Shown here one piece after another: positions 1 to 8,572 of a stretch of 64,000 nucleotides of DNA. The notes under the pieces were generated by a model. That model did not search any database, was not told the DNA's origin, and saw only the letters and a program-made list of their open reading frames with translations. Origin of the DNA: JBKECO01 sp047974745 (GTDB lineage: Bacteria; Bacillota; Clostridia; Lachnospirales; Lachnospiraceae); NCBI GenBank assembly GCA_047974745.1, contig JBKECO010000001.1:77036-141035 (forward strand), in the 5' to 3' direction. The position numbers and the translations under genes are program-made. Position 1 is the first letter of the stretch, and every line of letters begins with the position of its first letter.

Positions 1-855
1 CTTATAATCATCCGGCGAACCTCCCGTTGAAACAATTGGAATATCTCCCATATCTGCATCTTTCAAAGCCTGATAACAACCTTGAGCCATCATGCCATTA
101 TTCGCAAAGATATAATCAAATTCCTCTCCCGATGATATAAGATCAGTGGTTACGTTATAAGCCTTATCCGTTAACCAGTCGCCATGTAGAATAGCAACAA
201 CCTCAACTTGATCACCATATTCGACAAGTGCTCGATCAACGCCTTCCTGATACTTTTCATATACTCCGGCACCTTCCTGTCCTGCACAATAGAAAACTTT
301 TGCTCCAGGCTTGCTTTCTGCGATGAATTTTATTGCTGCATAACCAATCTGATCATATTCACATGCAACTGTAGCAATATAATCACCAGGGTCTGATACA
401 TCCATCATAAAGTTTTCGACAGTAATTGGGATGCCGGCTTCATTTGCCATTTTGACGAGTTGTGCTCCTTGCTCAGTAGATATTGGGAAAATAGATATCC
501 CATCTACTTCCTGTTGAATTAGTGATTCCATCGCTGTTATGGATTCTTCCAAACTGTTCTTTGAATCCAATACAATTGTATTGATAGGTACATCAGCTTG
601 AGTAGCTGCATACTCAAAAGCATTTGCTGAATATTCATTCCAAATATCTGTCATATCATAAGCAATATAACCAAAAGTGTAACTGTCTTTTTGATTATTT
701 GCATCGTCTGTTGTAGCAGTCTCATCTGTTATTTCAACTTCATCGGATTCTGAATTTTCAGTGTCCGAAGTAGTCGATGTCTCCATGTTGCCATTGCATG
801 CTACCATTGACCCCAATATTACTACTGATAAAAATACCAAAACTGCCTTCTTCAT
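1..855 (-). CDS. Sugar ABC transporter substrate-binding lipoprotein (partial, 3' end missing)
   Basis: The frame is open from the ATG at 853-855 to the window edge, 285 codons without a stop, so the C-terminus lies to the left. Residues 1-20 form a lipoprotein signal ending in the lipobox-like GSMVAC, with Cys20 as the likely lipid anchor. A Ser/Thr/Glu/Asp-rich linker follows to about residue 55. From about residue 60 (YTFGYIAYDM) it reads as a periplasmic-binding-protein type 1 sugar receptor of the RbsB/XylF kind. An AAGGAGGA ribosome site lies at 862-869. It is downstream of the isomerase and the ROK repressor in the same direction, so it probably delivers the sugar controlled by that repressor to an ABC permease encoded off the left edge. 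The sugar cannot be told. Confidence 0.9.
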   Translation of the reverse strand, partial: MKKAVLVFLSVVILGSMVACNGNMETSTTSDTENSESDEVEITDETATTDDANNQKDSYTFGYIAYDMTDIWNEYSANAFEYAATQADVPINTIVLDSKNSLEESITAMESLIQQEVDGISIFPISTEQGAQLVKMANEAGIPITVENFMMDVSDPGDYIATVACEYDQIGYAAIKFIAESKPGAKVFYCAGQEGAGVYEKYQEGVDRALVEYGDQVEVVAILHGDWLTDKAYNVTTDLISSGEEFDYIFANNGMMAQGCYQALKDADMGDIPIVSTGGSPDDYK

Positions 856-921
856 TATTATCCTCCTTTGAAAAATCCCCTATAGTTTTTCATAACACTT
901 TCGTGTATTGAACCAAAAGAA

Positions 922-1737
922 TTACCGACCATTGTGCATATACTCTAGATACTGAAAAGAATCTTTAATTGCCTGATTTACTTCTTTAAGATCTTTGGGT
1001 CCATTTTTTTTGAATTCTATTTCAACACTAAGCGGACAACAATTATTATGCTTCTCCAACTTTTTAAAAAGCCCTGAAAAATCAATATTTCCTTCTCCAA
1101 GCGCAGGGAAATTCCATTCTTTGTCACTTCCTGCTTTATCCTTTAAATGCATATACGCTATATTCTCTATACAATTTTCTATATCTTCAACTGGATCCAC
1201 TCCGCCATAAAAGATAGCGTTTGCAGTATCATAATTAATCTTTACCCATTCTGAATTGACCCGTTTTACTATACTCTCCAAAATAGCTCCCGTACTGAAT
1301 TCACCATGAATCTCGAGCACCAGTATTATTTTGCATTTTTCAAGAAGCGGTAATAAACTTTTTATGTTTTCAACTACTTCTTCATTCGTTATTTTTTTTC
1401 CATCCTCTAAATGAGCTTCTCCGATAGAAGTTACAATAAAATCGCACTCAAAGAAATGTGCCAGCTTAATGTTGTTTTCAAAATCTAACAACCTCTTCTT
1501 GTTCATCAAATTGCAGTGTCCACTTAAAGCTATAGGCTTTAAATCTAATTTTTCAGCCAGCATCTTTATATTATCCAAATATTCAAATGACATGTTCGGG
1601 AAAATATGTTCTGTCCATCCTTTGGTGGCTGTTAATTCAACATACTTAAATCCAGCATCATGAATACCTTGCAATGCATCTTCAATACAAAAGCCATGAT
1701 AACAATTTGAATTTGCACATATCTTATTTATACTCAT
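922..1737 (-). CDS. Sugar phosphate isomerase/epimerase (xylose isomerase-like TIM barrel)
   Basis: A 271-residue single-domain protein of the AP-endonuclease-2/xylose-isomerase-like TIM-barrel superfamily. Typical metal-site stretches are visible: LVLEIHGE in mid-protein, NYDTANAI, YMHLKDKAG and SVEIEF near the C-terminus. Family members isomerise or epimerise sugars, sugar phosphates, inositols or keto-acids; the substrate is not readable here. A GGGGGA ribosome site precedes the ATG, and the start lies 11 nt after the ROK gene stop, so the two are surely cotranscribed. The spacer of 66 nt before the binding-protein gene has no clear promoter and holds a short ACAC-GAAA-GTGT hairpin, which may tune the higher expression usual for binding proteins. 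Confidence 0.85.
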   Translation of the reverse strand: MSINKICANSNCYHGFCIEDALQGIHDAGFKYVELTATKGWTEHIFPNMSFEYLDNIKMLAEKLDLKPIALSGHCNLMNKKRLLDFENNIKLAHFFECDFIVTSIGEAHLEDGKKITNEEVVENIKSLLPLLEKCKIILVLEIHGEFSTGAILESIVKRVNSEWVKINYDTANAIFYGGVDPVEDIENCIENIAYMHLKDKAGSDKEWNFPALGEGNIDFSGLFKKLEKHNNCCPLSVEIEFKKNGPKDLKEVNQAIKDSFQYLEYMHNGR

Positions 1738-1748
1738 TTTTCCCCCTT

Positions 1749-2954
1749 CTAGCTAAGGTAAAGTTTTCCATTCATATCTTCAATAAATCCAAAATGCATA
1801 TCAACAAAATATTTCACAGCACCTGAAATTGCGGCCTCTTCCCCTAAAGAAGTGTATTCGATTCCTACATTTTTCACAAAATGCATAAAGCCCACTTGAC
1901 CCACATTATTTCTAACCTTTTCAATAAAGATTTCTCCTAGTTTTTTTCCTTTACCACCTATAATAATTTTTTCTGGATGAAACATTACGATCAGGTTACT
2001 CAAGCCATAGCCTAAATCCTGTGCCAATGCATCCAGAAGTACTTCGATACTTTTTTCATCTTCCTGCGCAAGTTTTCCGATGTCTCGAAACAACACCAAT
2101 TCTGGGTTTTCAAAATAAGATGTTAGGCCAAAATCATTGATGCGCCTAGGAAGAGCCAATTCTCCGATTTCATTCTCCAAACAACCTCTATTTCCACAAA
2201 TGCATTTATGTCCATTCCTATTAATCGAAAAATGACCAAATTGAGTGGACATACCATTAGCACCTCTTAGTATTTTTCCATCATTTACAAGTGTTGCTCC
2301 AATACCTTCATTTATATTCAAATAGGCATAATTTTTATTTCTAAGATCATTGTCTCCAAAAATATTTTCTGCATATGCATAGCAAGCTGTATCATTGAAA
2401 ATTGCTATGGGATAATTCGGTATTGCATTTCGCAATCTACTAATAATATCTGTATCATCCTCAAAATTGAGTACTCTTGAATAGATACTCTTTTTCTCTT
2501 GATTTACAATGCCCGGAACAATAAAGCAAATCCCTAAAATACTTCTATTAACAGCAAAATCATGTATAAAATTTGTTATGGCAGTTTTGATCTGTATAAC
2601 GTAATCCATTTGAATATCGATACAAATATCCATCATTTCCTTTACACCAAGACCTGCTCCGACCAACGCAATTTCGATATTCCTTTTATGCCAATTAACC
2701 ACTATAAATCCATTTTTTATATCATTTACATATAAACTATTTGGCTTTCTCCCAATCCTAGATGTACCACTAGCTCCCGTATCTATTATAAAGGACTCCT
2801 GAATTAGTTCATCTGTGAGAGCAGAAACAGTTGTTTTACTGAGATTTGTTGACGTAGCAATCTCAGCTCGTGATATTCCAGGGTAGTTGTTGATTAACAA
2901 GTAAACCTGTTTTTTATTAATTGATTTAATCATTTGTTGATTATATAGTTTCAT
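1749..2954 (-). CDS. ROK family transcriptional repressor (NagC/XylR type)
   Basis: An N-terminal winged helix-turn-helix (about residues 12-55, with SRAEIATSTNLSKTTVSALT) precedes a ROK sugar-kinase-like domain. The ROK zinc signature is intact in mid-protein: GHFSINRNGHKCICGNRGCL, with His and three Cys ligands. The longest frame starts at 2960, but AGAGG would then touch the ATG; the second ATG (2954) has AGAGG at normal spacing, giving 401 residues. It leads the operon with the isomerase and the binding protein. A strong sigma-A promoter and two inverted repeats lie upstream, which fits autoregulation released by the transported sugar. Which sugar is unknown. Confidence 0.88.
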   Translation of the reverse strand: MKLYNQQMIKSINKKQVYLLINNYPGISRAEIATSTNLSKTTVSALTDELIQESFIIDTGASGTSRIGRKPNSLYVNDIKNGFIVVNWHKRNIEIALVGAGLGVKEMMDICIDIQMDYVIQIKTAITNFIHDFAVNRSILGICFIVPGIVNQEKKSIYSRVLNFEDDTDIISRLRNAIPNYPIAIFNDTACYAYAENIFGDNDLRNKNYAYLNINEGIGATLVNDGKILRGANGMSTQFGHFSINRNGHKCICGNRGCLENEIGELALPRRINDFGLTSYFENPELVLFRDIGKLAQEDEKSIEVLLDALAQDLGYGLSNLIVMFHPEKIIIGGKGKKLGEIFIEKVRNNVGQVGFMHFVKNVGIEYTSLGEEAAISGAVKYFVDMHFGFIEDMNGKLYLS

Positions 2955-2968
2955 AAACATGCCTCTTT

Positions 2969-2995
2969 ATTAGTTTGTCCAGTGCCCTTACTAAT
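2969..2995. promoter_or_regulatory. Possible ROK operator: inverted repeat ATTAGT-N15-ACTAAT
   Basis: The left half extends to ATTAGTTTGTCC, which matches the half-site of known XylR-type ROK operators (TTAGTTTGT...ACAAACTAA). The right half keeps only ACTAAT. It sits just downstream of the -10 box in the 5' untranslated region of the ROK gene, a position that would block transcription. Binding is inferred. Confidence 0.45.
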
Positions 2996-3006
2996 TATCT
3001 AGGCTT

Positions 3007-3035
3007 ATTATAACTTCTTTTTCTCTTTTCTGCAA
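3007..3035 (-). promoter_or_regulatory. Sigma-A promoter of the ROK-isomerase-binding protein operon
   Basis: On the minus strand TTGCAG (3030-3035) and a perfect TATAAT (3007-3012) are separated by exactly 17 nt. Confidence 0.75.
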
Positions 3036-3042
3036 GTACTTT

Positions 3043-3065
3043 TTAAGATAGTTACTTTATCTTAA
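3043..3065. promoter_or_regulatory. Perfect inverted repeat TTAAGATA-N7-TATCTTAA upstream of the promoter
   Basis: A perfect 8-bp dyad with a 7-nt centre lies about 8 bp upstream of the -35 box. There is no T-run, so it looks like a protein-binding site (activator or second operator) rather than a terminator. The bound protein is not known. Confidence 0.4.
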
Positions 3066-3476
3066 CTTGCTGACTATTTAACATTCAAAACCGTTTTAAC
3101 ATATTTCTAGGAAAATTATTACTTTTGAAAGGAGCTATTGACACTTCAATTAGCGCATCAGACATCCGACAAAACTCACTTGTTAAGAACGTGATGGCTG
3201 GTTATGAAAAAAGAGTGCTCCATATTGAATTACGTTCAGGAGCAAAAGTCATAAAATTCTGCAAGTTTACTTTATAATAAATTTGGCAGCAAAGCAAAAC
3301 ACCATACGGTCAAGAAGGCGGCAAGTAGCTTCCTTTCCCTCTGTTCCATGTGCTACTAATTCCTTTTTGCTCATTTACCAAATCAATAATTATTCACTTC
3401 ATCCCATTGGTCTATAGCTCTTCCTAACGGTGAAAGTATAGTTATTGTGCTTGTTGCACTGCATCCAGCATCCTCT
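3066..3476. other. Intergenic stretch with an open-frame fragment
   Basis: About 410 bases without a supported gene. On the plus strand a 67-codon frame is open from 3074 to the TAA at 3275-3277. It has protein-like composition in its second half (for example NVMAGYEKRVLHIEL) but no good early start codon, and I recognise no family. It may be a gene remnant or chance. On the minus strand 3442-3476 would be the lost C-terminus of the LacI fusion gene (see that entry). No convincing terminator is seen. Confidence 0.4.
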
Positions 3477-5735
3477 CTAGATCTCGAACTTATCCGGATG
3501 ATGTACGATTGTTTCGAACATATCGAAGACATCCTCGACTTGAATATTTCCACGTATATATTCACCTAGCGTAAACCCAAATATCTGGTCATATAGTACG
3601 ATATTATCAAGCAGCCTGTCTTCCACTCTTGTATTCTGTCGAACTCTGCTGTTCGCATAACTCTCAAGCACATGCTCCTTCCATGGATACAGCTCCACTG
3701 CATCCTCCTGTTCATAAAATGCCTTTCGTGATGATGTGCCGGATAATAGGGAAAACGGGAGTGCAATTTCTTCCCCGCAGCTCCATAACAGGAAAGAGAG
3801 TGCTTCCGGATGAAGTTTTTCCTTTGCATTTGACAAAGCAAGTCCCCAGCCGCCCAAAGCAGGTTTTCCACCCGGTATCATGGCACTTCCTACATTTCCT
3901 GCGACATGAGAACTCATGGTATCATTTATTCCAAATGCAAAACTGTCATACAATATGACCATCGCAACGGATCCAGATTTAAAATCATCGGCCACTGCTT
4001 CCCATGAGTTCAGATCACTTCCCTCTCTGCTATAAAGGAAGCACTGACGATACCCCTCGAGAACGTGCGACAGATCCTGTTCCCGAAGCAGGAAGTCACT
4101 GCTGTTCCCTGACTCATCCTCAGCCCACATGCGATTCAAAAAATCTATACAGTTGTATAGGTTTCCAGCTGCAATGAGTGAGGTCCCATATTTGACCGGC
4201 GACTCCGGATTAAAACTCTTTGTGAAGAACTCAGCAGTCTGTCGGAACTCATTCCAGGTAGTAGGAACAGTTAGTTCCCTTCCATACATTCTTCTGAATC
4301 GGATCTTGTTTCCCTGATCTTCAAAAAGATCTTTTTGATAGAACAAAAGCTGTGTTCCAGTCATAAAGGGCAGGCCATATAAATTGCTCCCTTGAATTGC
4401 AAAGTATTCTACCATATTATCGATAAATCCTTTGAAATATTCAGGGCAGAGCTCGGCAATAAAGTTCAGATTTTTAAAGGTCTCATTTTCGATCAAATTT
4501 TCTTTCCAGAGAATGTCGTACATGACAATATCTATATCCCGTCGCTTCATCTCATCTGGATCGCATAAAAGATTCCATAGTTCATGATATTCAAAACAGG
4601 AAAATTCAATGGAAATATGATTTTGCTGACTATATCCTTCCGCAAGAATCTGAAGTACATGAGCTGTTTCAGAATCCAGAAGTGCAATTTTTAATGATTT
4701 CTCTGTTTTCTTCGTACTTTGCTTCACAATGTCGCTAAATATATGTTCTATATCACATGTAATCCTGTAATATTCACTGTACTTACTGATCTCCATGAAA
4801 TTTGAAAAAACCGTCTTATGCACTTCGTAGTTCTCGCTCTGTATGCATTGCATCAGCTCATTGACTGCAAAGTCTGCCACCTCACGGGGATGCATCGTGA
4901 TGACTGCATTCAAATTTTCATTGATCAACGGCAGCTGATCTGCCGACACACAGACTGATGCAAGCCGTTCCTTTGGCTGCACCTGTCTGATTACAGTCTG
5001 CGCTCCAAGTGCTAAGGTCTCACTTCCAAAAACCATGACCTTTATTTCTTTTTCTTCATATAAAAGTTCAAAAGCAGCCTTATAGCCACTCTCTCTGCTG
5101 TTGTCGCCGGTCAGTCTGTAGTGAATCTCGATTTCGTATCGATCGGCGAGCTGCCGGAGTTCAGAGATAGATATCATCGATTTCTCCAGAATAAAACCTG
5201 CTTTATGGATTTGCTTCTCTTGACACCATTTAAAAAAATCATCAACTGCACGTGTGTGTGATAAACGAATGCTATCCACACCAGGTGAATTTATTTCACT
5301 TCCCGTTATATATAAAATCGGTACTCCGAATTCCCTTGAACCGGACTGCCACTTTCTATGTTTCATCGTCGTTAGGACAACGATACCATCTACACCAAGC
5401 TGAAGAAAATACTCTATATTTTTCTTTTCCAAGATATAATTACTGCCTGTTGTTCTGATAACAATACTATACCCATTGCTTTGGAGAAGCTTTTCAAGTC
5501 GAGCCAGGATCTGCTGAGTCGCAGTATCATTCAGACTGTCAAGGATAATGCCGACCATATAGGTTCTGGCACTTTTCAGGCTCCTCGCCTTAGCATTTGG
5601 TCTGTAATCAAGATCTTGAATCGCCTGCTCCACTTTTTGAATGATCTCTTCATTATTCGTCTTTCCATTTAATACATTGGATACTGTGCCGATTGATACT
5701 CCTGCCGCAGATGCAACTTCTTTTATGGTGGCCAA
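3477..5735 (-). CDS. LacI repressor fused to a family 1 solute-binding protein
   Basis: The start is TTG (5733-5735) with AAGGAGG 8 nt upstream; the longer frame to 5813 has no ribosome site and would put 26 odd residues before the canonical LacI opening. The protein has 752 residues: LacI helix-turn-helix with hinge (1-55, ATIKEVASAAGVSIGTVSNV), LacI/periplasmic-binding type 1 sensor (about 60-330), then a domain like extracellular solute-binding family 1 (about 345-750, with LLFYQKDLFE and VPTTWNEF). There is no signal peptide, so the second sensor must work in the cytosol. It probably reads an oligosaccharide or a second ligand; the target operon is unknown. The C-terminus seems shortened by a 1-base shift: the next frame from about 3490 reads VRDLERMLDAVQQAQ to a TAA at 3442-3444. 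Confidence 0.85.
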   Translation of the reverse strand: MATIKEVASAAGVSIGTVSNVLNGKTNNEEIIQKVEQAIQDLDYRPNAKARSLKSARTYMVGIILDSLNDTATQQILARLEKLLQSNGYSIVIRTTGSNYILEKKNIEYFLQLGVDGIVVLTTMKHRKWQSGSREFGVPILYITGSEINSPGVDSIRLSHTRAVDDFFKWCQEKQIHKAGFILEKSMISISELRQLADRYEIEIHYRLTGDNSRESGYKAAFELLYEEKEIKVMVFGSETLALGAQTVIRQVQPKERLASVCVSADQLPLINENLNAVITMHPREVADFAVNELMQCIQSENYEVHKTVFSNFMEISKYSEYYRITCDIEHIFSDIVKQSTKKTEKSLKIALLDSETAHVLQILAEGYSQQNHISIEFSCFEYHELWNLLCDPDEMKRRDIDIVMYDILWKENLIENETFKNLNFIAELCPEYFKGFIDNMVEYFAIQGSNLYGLPFMTGTQLLFYQKDLFEDQGNKIRFRRMYGRELTVPTTWNEFRQTAEFFTKSFNPESPVKYGTSLIAAGNLYNCIDFLNRMWAEDESGNSSDFLLREQDLSHVLEGYRQCFLYSREGSDLNSWEAVADDFKSGSVAMVILYDSFAFGINDTMSSHVAGNVGSAMIPGGKPALGGWGLALSNAKEKLHPEALSFLLWSCGEEIALPFSLLSGTSSRKAFYEQEDAVELYPWKEHVLESYANSRVRQNTRVEDRLLDNIVLYDQIFGFTLGEYIRGNIQVEDVFDMFETIVHHPDKFEI

Positions 5736-5782
5736 GTGAATTTCCTCCTTCAGCAATATGTTTACCTTATATATCAGAATAA

Positions 5783-5811
5783 GCAACCCCAGAGCAAAGC
5801 TCTGAAGTTGC
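5783..5811 (-). promoter_or_regulatory. Interrupted dyad GCAAC/GTTGC around CAGAGC-AAA-GCTCTG
   Basis: A perfect 6-bp dyad (5790-5804) nested within an outer 5-bp dyad lies in the 97-nt gap between the DUF975 stop and the LacI-fusion start. It could be an autoregulatory operator or a weak hairpin after DUF975; it lacks a proper T-run. Confidence 0.35.
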
Positions 5812-5832
5812 ATATATTCTGTGTTCGATCCA

Positions 5833-6585
5833 TTATATAACTACTTCGCTATTCCCAGGCTGTGCATTGTTATACTTCTTCTTCAATACCTGATACAGCT
5901 CTGCATTTGTTTGATTTTTGTAAGGTGCCACATAGAACACATCGAGAATTCCTAATGTCAGAACACTTAACAGGTACCATCCTAGGAAGGAAAGGTCTAG
6001 TACAAATGCATTCCATTTCTGTCCATACATCATTTCCTTACTCAGTCTGAATGCTTCCTCTCTGCCGATTTCAGGCTGCTCACCCATGATATAAATGATC
6101 ATTCTATATTCATATGATTTTACGATTCCCGGGATGATGAGAAGTAACGTCCAAAGGAACAGGTAGAGATCTCGAAAGAACATGGTCTCAACTATTTTTT
6201 TATATTGATGTTCAAATCCAAACGTCACTTCGTTTGTTTGTGCCTTCTTGGAATGATTTTGTGCAAAAAATCTGTTAGCACCGACTTCAAGTGGATTTAA
6301 TATCAGAATATTTAAAGCAAGTGAAAGCAGTAAACTAATTAGTAATACAAATGAGACGATTGGTATTAACGCAAGCGCAAATGCTATCATTGTCTCTTGA
6401 TCCAACAGACCCTGAAAATTGTATGCTTCAGACAAGTTTGGATGACCAGGGATATACTCTCCCATATAGGAGAAGGTGATCCCGCCTGCCATAACAATCA
6501 TTAATAATGATATTAACACTGATCTCCAATAATTTCTATGAATATTTACCTTTGCCTGACTTTTTATATCGCTTCTTTTCCACAT
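5833..6585 (-). CDS. DUF975 family integral membrane protein
   Basis: 250 residues, preceded by AAGGAGA at good spacing. The N-terminus (MWKRSDIKSQAKVNIHRNYW) is the hallmark opening of DUF975 proteins, which lead with a short basic helix before the first membrane segment. Hydrophobic segments are near residues 22-42, 70-105, 145-165 and 195-220. The function of the family is unknown. It is 97 nt upstream of the LacI fusion in the same direction and could share its transcript, but nothing links the two functionally. Confidence 0.82.
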   Translation of the reverse strand: MWKRSDIKSQAKVNIHRNYWRSVLISLLMIVMAGGITFSYMGEYIPGHPNLSEAYNFQGLLDQETMIAFALALIPIVSFVLLISLLLSLALNILILNPLEVGANRFFAQNHSKKAQTNEVTFGFEHQYKKIVETMFFRDLYLFLWTLLLIIPGIVKSYEYRMIIYIMGEQPEIGREEAFRLSKEMMYGQKWNAFVLDLSFLGWYLLSVLTLGILDVFYVAPYKNQTNAELYQVLKKKYNNAQPGNSEVVI

Positions 6586-6660
6586 ATACTTACTCTCCTT
6601 TTTTGAACGTTGGTTGGATTTGATGTAATCAACGAATCGCTTATCTTACTTCCTTGATCT

Positions 6661-6675
6661 TATGATACAATCATA
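6661..6675. promoter_or_regulatory. Palindrome TATGAT-ACA-ATCATA upstream of DUF975
   Basis: A perfect 6-bp dyad with a 3-nt centre lies in the 179-nt spacer between asrC and the DUF975 gene, about 75 nt from the DUF975 start. It may overlap that promoter and act as an operator. The spacer shows only a weak terminator-like hairpin for the asr operon (AGATT...AATCT then a T-run). Confidence 0.3.
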
Positions 6676-6764
6676 CAGCCTGATTCTTAACAAAAAGATT
6701 GAGTATTCTTAATCTAACCTTAAAGATTTGGTGGAGGTGCAGCTAACATACTTCTGGCACTATA

Positions 6765-7769
6765 TTACTTATAATCACTATAGGAATTACTTCTATTGGT
6801 GTTATAATGAATGCCATCCCAGTAGATGTTATCCTTTACAAGTGCATCCTCTGGAAGGTTCACGCCCTCAAGCGCCCATTTACGATATTCCTTAAAGCCT
6901 GTTCGGTCCACAATATATCCAATATGCTCTTTGCCGCCCGGGGAGTCTGCAGCAATATACTCATTTACATATTTATAGGTATTTAAAATGATCTTTATGA
7001 TACTGTCTTCATCGAGCCAGATCCCAAAATCCTCTGCAAGCCGCGGATTTTTTTTGCCTGTTCTTCCCATAATGGCAAGACGGTAATATTTCTTTTCATC
7101 ACGTGTCCATGCTGAGGTCGGACAGTTAAGTACACATTCCCCACAACCAATGCACTTGCTCGTATCCCGCTTTATTCTTCCGTTTACAATAGATAACGCT
7201 TCTGTTGATTTACGTCTGCAGACATTGACACAGGCCTCACATGTAACACAACGGTCTATTTCATAGACAGGTTTTGTCATTCCAATGATACCAAAGTCAT
7301 TCATTCGCGCTTTGATGCAGTCATTGGGACATCCAGTCAATGCGATTTTAAAATGAAAATCGTGTGGAAAAATCGCTTCTTCGATTCTTTTTGCGAACCC
7401 TGTTGTTTCGTAGCAGGCAAATGGACAGGCTTTATTTCCAACGCATGCTGCTACATTTCGCGTACCTGCGGCAGAATAGCCTTTATTTTGATCTTCCTTA
7501 TTCTGATTGATTCCTAATTTCTCGATGACTGGCTGCAGTGCTTTATTCACTTCCTCAATTTTATCCATTGGAATGTTTAATATCTCAAAACCCTGTCTCG
7601 TTGTAATGTGTAATGTCCCATCCCCAAATCTGTCTGCGATCTCCTGAATTGCCATCAGAACTTCCGTATTTAAATGTCCACCAGGCACTCGAACTCTTGA
7701 AGAAGTAATATTACGCTTTTTTGTAACTCGATAAGCATTCTTTTTTAGCTTTTTTGTATTAATATCCAT
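6765..7769 (-). CDS. asrC: Anaerobic sulfite reductase subunit C (siroheme subunit)
   Basis: Catalytic subunit of the NADH-dependent AsrABC sulfite reductase, which makes sulfide in the cytosol. 334 residues. The N-terminal part has the ferredoxin half-domain of sulfite/nitrite reductases (VRVPGGHL, TTRQGFEI). The siroheme-Fe4S4 site follows with AACVGNKACPFAC and GCPNDC. An inserted ferredoxin domain carries two 4Fe-4S motifs, CVTCEACVNVC and CIGCGECVLNCP. I use the ATG at 7769, 7 nt after GGAGG; the GTG two codons earlier is only one base from it. It is the last gene of fnt-asrA-asrB-asrC, 11 nt after asrB. Confidence 0.95.
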   Translation of the reverse strand: MDINTKKLKKNAYRVTKKRNITSSRVRVPGGHLNTEVLMAIQEIADRFGDGTLHITTRQGFEILNIPMDKIEEVNKALQPVIEKLGINQNKEDQNKGYSAAGTRNVAACVGNKACPFACYETTGFAKRIEEAIFPHDFHFKIALTGCPNDCIKARMNDFGIIGMTKPVYEIDRCVTCEACVNVCRRKSTEALSIVNGRIKRDTSKCIGCGECVLNCPTSAWTRDEKKYYRLAIMGRTGKKNPRLAEDFGIWLDEDSIIKIILNTYKYVNEYIAADSPGGKEHIGYIVDRTGFKEYRKWALEGVNLPEDALVKDNIYWDGIHYNTNRSNSYSDYK

Positions 7770-7780
7770 CTTCACTCCTC

Positions 7781-8572
7781 CTAGTCTAACAATCGTTTGT
7801 TATCTACATAATTAAACACTGGTCCATCCAGACAGATATAGGTGTCATTGATCTTGCAATGTCCACATTTTCCCAGACCACAGCACATCTTGCGCTCCTG
7901 GGATACCCAGATCTGCTCCTCCTTTAATCCTCGTTCGAGCAGGCCGGCTGTGGCAAATCGCATCATAGGCGGCGGTCCGACTACAATGGCCTCAATATTC
8001 TCCATGTCTTTGAACTCGATATCGGGAATATATTTTGTTACGAGCCCTACATTACCGGAATAACCTTCTTCCTCCTGATCGATCGTCAGAATGATACTGG
8101 CTGTTTTTTCCCATTCTGTAAAATCATCTTTAAAAAGGATATCTTTTGCGCTTTTAAACCCAGTAACCGCAGTCAGGCTCTTGCACTCAGATATATTTCT
8201 TGCAAAATGATCAATGATGCCCCGTACCGGAGAAACCCCTGTTCCACCTGCAATGACAACCAGTTCTTTACCTCGGTACAGATCTAGATCAAAGCCATTC
8301 CCATAGGGCCCTCGCATTAACAACTTCTGACCAACACCATGTTCAAAGATTTCTGTCGTTACCTGTCCTACTTTACGGATCGTCAGATCTACAGAGTGAT
8401 CTGATATGCCGCTGACAGAAATGGGAGCTTCCCCATATTTCGGAAGAGAAACTTCAAAGAACTGACCGGGCTTTACTTCCCCATCAAATGCCATTCTAAA
8501 TGTATATTCAATTTCTGTATGTTGTATGATTTCAAGTATTTCAGATCCAAAGGGGATATATTCATTCTTCAT
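7781..8572 (-). CDS. asrB: Anaerobic sulfite reductase subunit B (flavin/NADH subunit)
   Basis: 263 residues of the ferredoxin-reductase-like family that passes electrons from NADH through FAD and a 2Fe-2S cluster to AsrC. The FAD-binding barrel occupies about 1-100, the NAD-binding fold follows with VVIAGGTGVSPVRG, and the C-terminus has the cysteine cluster CCGLGKCGHCKINDTYIC. Its ATG overlaps the asrA stop (TAATG), so the two are translationally coupled. AGAGGTG is the ribosome site. Confidence 0.95.
   Translation of the reverse strand: MKNEYIPFGSEILEIIQHTEIEYTFRMAFDGEVKPGQFFEVSLPKYGEAPISVSGISDHSVDLTIRKVGQVTTEIFEHGVGQKLLMRGPYGNGFDLDLYRGKELVVIAGGTGVSPVRGIIDHFARNISECKSLTAVTGFKSAKDILFKDDFTEWEKTASIILTIDQEEEGYSGNVGLVTKYIPDIEFKDMENIEAIVVGPPPMMRFATAGLLERGLKEEQIWVSQERKMCCGLGKCGHCKINDTYICLDGPVFNYVDNKRLLD

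Noticed and set aside
3383..3565. 60-codon minus-strand frame at the end of the LacI fusion
   Set aside because: Overlaps the real gene in another frame, has no ribosome site and no family. The better reading of this region is a 1-base shift in the third frame.
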